64,000 nucleotides of DNA from Hybos culiciformis (taxonomy: Eukaryota > Arthropoda > Insecta > Diptera > Hybotidae): positions 1,612,001 through 1,676,000 of the forward strand of contig OZ023273.1 in assembly GCA_964007475.1 (NCBI GenBank), read 5' to 3'. Below, in pieces: positions 59,560-64,000 of this stretch. Position 1 is the first letter of the stretch. Every line of letters begins with the position of its first letter. The notes under the pieces are model-generated. The model saw nothing but the letters and a program-made list of their open reading frames with translations, was not told the origin of the DNA and did not search any database. The translations under genes and the position numbers were made by a program.

Positions 59560-60355
59560 TGTGTTGGGAGTTCCACAGGATTCGGTTCTTGGATAATTTT
59601 CTGATATATGTTAATGATATGGAAATGGAATTGGAAATTGCATTAGAAATGGCATTAGAAGTGGCTTCATAAGTAGAATTTGCGCTTATTTATGTTGTGC
59701 GGGTGATTCTGTAGAGGTGTGGGTTAATTTAATAAATAATGACTTAGTAAGGCTGAATGAATGGTTCGAAATCAATAAGTTAAAATTAAATGTAATAAAA
59801 CTTACTCTGTAGTAATTAATTCTGATTCCAATTCAAATATTAAATTTATTAATATGAAAATAAAAATAGTAAAGGAGATCAAATTTTTAGGAGTAATTAT
59901 TGATAATATAAATTAAACTTTAAATCTCATATTGATTATATATGTAAGAAAATAGTCAAAAAACTAACTACTTTATGCGCATTAGAAATAAAATGTCTCT
60001 CTTAGCATAAAAAAAGCTTACAATGTCCTAGTGGAAACATACATTTCAAAATTGGTTTATTGCCGAAGTACTTAAGAAGTCAACTTGCGTTTGTGGTAGA
60101 GTTTCAATGTCACTATTTAAGAAATTCAGATAACTTCAGAGTTAACAACATCCGACGTTCTAGAAACAAAAACATGCTAATGCATAAGGATTTGATTCTT
60201 TTTAATGATCTACCAAATTATCTGAAGAAAATAAATAGCATAATGGAGTTCGAAAAAGAAGTTGATACCGTATATTAAGAAAAAATTTGAATAATGATTG
60301 AGATAATTTTAAATTAAATAATTGTACTAAATTTTACTAAATAAATATATAAATA
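59560..60355 (+). pseudogene. Decayed non-LTR retrotransposon (LINE) reverse transcriptase, 3' part
   Basis: Several frames together give RT-like text: LGVPQDSVLG (the conserved GVPQGSVLGP block), FLIYVNDME, then CAGDSVEVWVNLINNDLVRL where the catalytic YADD should be, and LNEWFEINKLKLNV. Further on come EIKFLGVIIDNI and a C-terminal LPKYLRSQLAFVVEF, then HYLRNSDNFRVNNIRRSRNK and LFNDLPNYLKKINS. Multiple stops and frameshifts are present and the active-site aspartates are damaged, so it is dead. It ends in an ACTAAATAAATATATAAATA tail. A Jockey/CR1-type clade is likely but not resolved. Confidence 0.8.
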
Positions 60356-60599
60356 AAAAAAATAAATATTAATGTTTTTTTATCATGCCTGTATCAATAA
60401 TTTTTTCTAAATATAAAATTTTGATTGTGAATTCTAAACGATATAAATTCATATAAAATGACGAACTCAACAGTTTTAAGCTTAAATCGTTTGATTTAAG
60501 AACATAACAAATTAAAATAAATAATTTATATATTTTGTGTTTTCCAGAATTTGAAATAAAATAAAATAAATTGAAAATTGTTTAGTTATTTTATTAATT

Positions 60600-61660
60600 A
60601 AATAAAAATAAAAAAATGTTCTTCTATAATAAATTTATTGATTTTATTATAATTTTGATAACTATAAGAATTTTGATTAGAATATTTGTGATTGTGAGGC
60701 GAATTATTAACAATGTTAAACATATATTCTTGCAGATTCATTCTTTGATGTCTCTACCATACAGGTTAGCCATGGCCAGAATGGAAAGTTATAAAAGAAA
60801 TTATAAAAATTTACTATTACCTTTCAAAGTTTTAGTTAAAACTGTAAATATTTTGAATGAAATTACTATGAAAAATATTCGTAGTTTAGTAGCAATGTGG
60901 GACATGTTGTTATAATGAATCATGTAATAGCTCTTCGCTACATATGGTCGTTAATAATTGTCTACAAAAAAGCTGAATTACTATTTTATAACCCGTTCAA
61001 TGCATTAGTACAGTTGTTCAACAACAGGTTCACTCCAAAAAAAGCAATCACTGAAAATAATAGGTGTATAGTGTTAAACAGATTCACTCCAACACAACAT
61101 AATATTAATGTTATTAAAAGAGTCCCATTTACCATTTTGACAATAATGTTCCCAATACCAATAATTGGTTTATTGCCGTTCAATGCATTAGTACAGTTTT
61201 TCAACAACAGATTCACTCCAAAACAAGCTAAAGCAATCACTGAAAATAATAGGTGTGTCAACAGATTCACTCCAACACAACATAACATTAATGTTAATGA
61301 AAGTATCCCATATATTGTACCAATAATGAATCCAATATCAATAATTGGTTTATTGACGGTGAAATTAGGTAGTCATTTTGTGGGAGAGGTTAAACGTCAC
61401 TATTTAAGAAATTCAGCTGACTTCAGAGCTAACAACATCAGAGGTTCTAGAAACAAAAACACGATGATGAAGAGTTCGATTGGACAACCCAATTTTTTTA
61501 AGAACACAAATATCTTAATGGAGTTCAAAAACAAGTTCATACCGTATGTCAAGGAAAAATTCAAATAATGATGGGGATGTTGATTAATGTATTTCAAATT
61601 AAATAATTGTTTATATTAATTGTAAATTTTACTAAATAAATAAATAAAAAAATTCATTAT
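60600..61660 (+). pseudogene. Second LINE 3'-end fragment with internal tandem duplication
   Basis: The last 200 bases match the fragment at 60100-60350: HYLRNSADFRANNIRGSRNK versus HYLRNSDNFRVNNIRRSRNK, then a similar TTACTAAATAAATAAATAA tail. Upstream, two copies of a roughly 180-bp block (about 60992-61168 and 61180-61352) encode FNALVQ(L/F)FNNRFTPK and NRFTPTQHNINV. The blocks stay in one open frame of 223 codons (60897-61568). The lack of any RT catalytic motif argues against an independent gene. Confidence 0.65.
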
Positions 61661-63056
61661 GAAAATAACAAGGAATGCAAAATCGATAACAAAAAAGAAA
61701 GCTATGTTTTTTTTAACATGCCTATTGCCTATACGTATATTCGCATTACTAGTTTAGTTTATAGTTTTTCAATCTCTGTATATTATGTTTATGTATTTAT
61801 TTTTTCTCATAAATTACCTATTATATTATGCTTTATACATAAAAAAAAATTATATTTATTCAGAGCAAAGACGAGAGTCAAAACAATGTTAAAAATTTCG
61901 AATATCGATTTCAGTGTGGAACATACAGGCGAACATACCAACGAACAGGTAATACGATACAAAGAAAATAAAATAAAAAGTACGACGTAAAGATACAATG
62001 TATCTATTTTCATTAAATAAGGTTCTTTGCTCAATAACCAAATCGGATTTTTTATAGAAATCTTATTAAATTATTTTTTTATTCCATCTTAATAATTTTG
62101 AGACATCCTTTTTGTTTTAATAATTATTTTTCTATATGTACATAAAATTAACAGATATTTTAAGCATAAAAGGAAGTATGTTCTTGAAAAATTTCAAAAC
62201 TTTAAATTTGGTTTTTTTAAGTATGTACAAAAATAATGTAGTTATACATACCGTGTTTTGTCAACTTTTTTCATTTCATAGGTACATTAGATGCAGCTAG
62301 AAATAAAAAATATAAAATTTAAAGCTATTTTTGGTCCCATTCAAAATTAACTTTTGTTAAACTTAATAATTCTAGAATCAATGGTCTTAGATTAAGGATA
62401 GGATAGTAGAATTCTTAATCAAGGGTAAAACGTAGATAAAATGTTAAACGTACATATATTTAAATAATACAACCGTGTAAGACTGGATTACATAAGAAAT
62501 AAAAAAGATTATTTAAAAGTGTAGTTTTATCTCCAAGCTTAATCTTTGTTCGCCAAAATTCTATTTCATTTGCACTTTTAAAACCCTTTAAACCTAAAAA
62601 CAAAAATAATAATATTATCAGAAATAAAATAGGCGCTTGTGATTCAAGGACAAAAACCCTAATAACAGCCACTACTCTTACTCAGAAATATACTTAAGAA
62701 TTTGTATAATTAAAAAAAAAAATTTAAGATTTATTTTTTAGTGTCGAAATAAAAGATGATTGTAAAATATTTGCCACTTAATAATAAAAAAAAATTAAGA
62801 AATAACCTTTTTGTTTTGTAAACATTGAAACAATTTTTTAATTGTTTGAAAAACAAAAATTAACAAGTACCTATTATAGTTCAGTACTTAGTTGTTATTA
62901 ATTTTCTATAGAGGTAAAAAAAAAACTATTTATATATGTTGTGATGATCAAATAAATATTTATAAAATATTTGCACATAAACATAAAATTTTTGTTTGTT
63001 TAATGTTTAAGTAATTTCGAAATTCATATATTTTCATAAAATCATAACAATAACCT
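61661..63056. other. AT-rich region between LINE and hAT remnants
   Basis: A minus-strand open frame at 62460-62672 has a hydrophobic stretch and a possible acceptor inside it, but no recognisable family. Otherwise nothing is seen. Confidence 0.4.
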
Positions 63057-63064
63057 CATAAAAC

Positions 63065-63952
63065 CAGAGTCGGTTCTAACGGTCGTCGCACTTGGCGCTC
63101 GCCAGGGGCCCGCGATAAAAGGGCCCCGCGATAAAAAATTGTACCTTCTATTCTATTCACAATGCCATGAAAACGTGAATTTTACAAAATGTTCCCTATA
63201 CTGCAGTCATAGTGGAAAACACAGTATCTACCAAAATCTGAAAAATTTAGGTATTGATGGCATTAGATAGTAAAAATCACAAACTTTTGAATACAAAAAA
63301 TTTGCCAAATTATTTTTGAAAATCGATCCAAAATTTCAGAAAAGTTTTTTTGATTGTAAAAATGCTTTGTATATTTTGTTAAAATTATAAAATTTGGCGG
63401 CATGTATTTTTAATAATGAAAAAATGCCGTACTATAAAATATACTGAATGAAGAATATTAAAAAAAAAGAATAATACAGTACGACTAATAAACTTTAAAC
63501 CTATTATTCTCATATTCAGTTTTTATGTAGATACTGTTTTTTTCCCTTATGACTGCAGTATACGCGTTCGGCGTTCATCAAAATATAAAGTGAAAATCGT
63601 ATAGTCTCAAATCATGTTACCGATTTTGGTGTAATATACCAATTGATAAATGTAGAGGTCAATCCTACGACAATGCTGCAAATATCGCGTAAATATTAGG
63701 GTCTGCAAGCGCATATAAAGCAACATAGTCCAACACGCTTTACTAACCATGTATGAGCCATTCTTTAAATTTTGTAATTTAATTATTTTTTGATAATTTA
63801 GTTTATAGAAATAATATTTAAATGAAATTGATTTTGTTTGAGGTTTTTTATTAAATTTTAATTAATATTGTTTTATTTTATTTTAATTTAGAGAGTAGGG
63901 GCCCAATTTTTTTTCAGCGCCAGGGGCCCGGACACCGTTAAAACCGCCTCTG
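63065..63952. mobile_element. 888-bp hAT element with transposase remnant
   Basis: The ends are CAGAGTCGGTTCTAACGG on the left and the inverted CCGTTAAAACCGCCTCTG on the right. Subterminal GGCGC...CCAGGGGCCCG occurs on both sides. The flanks CATAAAAC (63057-63064) and CATAAAGC (63953-63960) are an 8-bp duplication with one difference, as expected for an older hAT insertion. At 63652-63687 the plus strand reads CRGQSYDNAAN, a conserved block of the ZMYM/DUF4371-type hAT transposases, followed by stops. Confidence 0.85.
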
Positions 63953-64000
63953 CATAAAGCTAGACAGCTTTCTTCATTCAAAGCGAACGAGAACCTGATC

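Noticed and set aside
1..64000. tRNA, rRNA or snRNA genes
   Set aside because: I did not see any clear A/B-box pairs with cloverleaf complementarity or rRNA-like sequence. A covariance-model scan was not possible here, so absence is not proven.

Overview
This window looks like nuclear DNA of an insect or close arthropod relative. It is strongly AT-rich, with long A/T homopolymers and many GTAGGTACCTAC-type microsatellites. Its genes are split by spliceosomal GT-AG introns, it holds the arthropod inaF gene family, and it is crowded with cut-and-paste DNA transposons. I cannot assign an order from the sequence alone. One 200-N assembly gap lies at 7802-8001.

Layout, left to right. The 5' half of PHF14 (PHD-finger chromatin protein) is on the minus strand at 58-2392. 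A cluster of four small inaF-motif membrane-protein genes follows on the plus strand (6190-11764); the second is cut off at the assembly gap. UTP25 (ribosome biogenesis) lies on the minus strand (12521-16455). The interval 16.9-19.7 kb is a transposon island: a 569-bp PIF/Harbinger-like MITE and a 2.03-kb terminal-inverted-repeat element carrying a 12-bp minisatellite. Then come SRP14 (20217-21908, +), an ARHGAP19-type RhoGAP (23107-25905 region, +), and a single-exon BTB/BACK gene on the minus strand (26493-28332) whose reading frame is split by an 809-bp hAT element with a perfect 8-bp target duplication. A seven-finger C2H2 protein gene (29591-32897, +) follows.

About 6.5 kb of gene-poor AT-rich DNA, with a 292-bp palindromic element, separates this from a PPM1A/B-type PP2C phosphatase (39411-41734, -). 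DNA polymerase iota is at 44261-47225 (+), with a hAT MITE in its last intron. TADA2B/Ada2b, a SAGA-complex adaptor, spans 50248-56681 (-); one intron holds eight copies of a roughly 150-bp tandem repeat, and a 672-bp Foldback-like palindromic element lies just upstream of its start. The right end (58-64 kb) holds decayed LINE fragments and an 888-bp hAT element with a transposase remnant.

The host genes are housekeeping or regulatory genes (chromatin, ribosome assembly, protein targeting, Rho signalling, phosphatase, translesion synthesis) and do not form one pathway. The inaF cluster is the only set of functionally related neighbours. I reconstructed exon boundaries by hand from splice motifs, phase continuity and similarity to known families. 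All multi-exon models listed are phase-consistent, but none has transcript support. The most notable observations are the exonic hAT insertion with intact flanking frame, the Foldback-like element, the inaF cluster, and the two open frames through the 3' exons of TADA2B.
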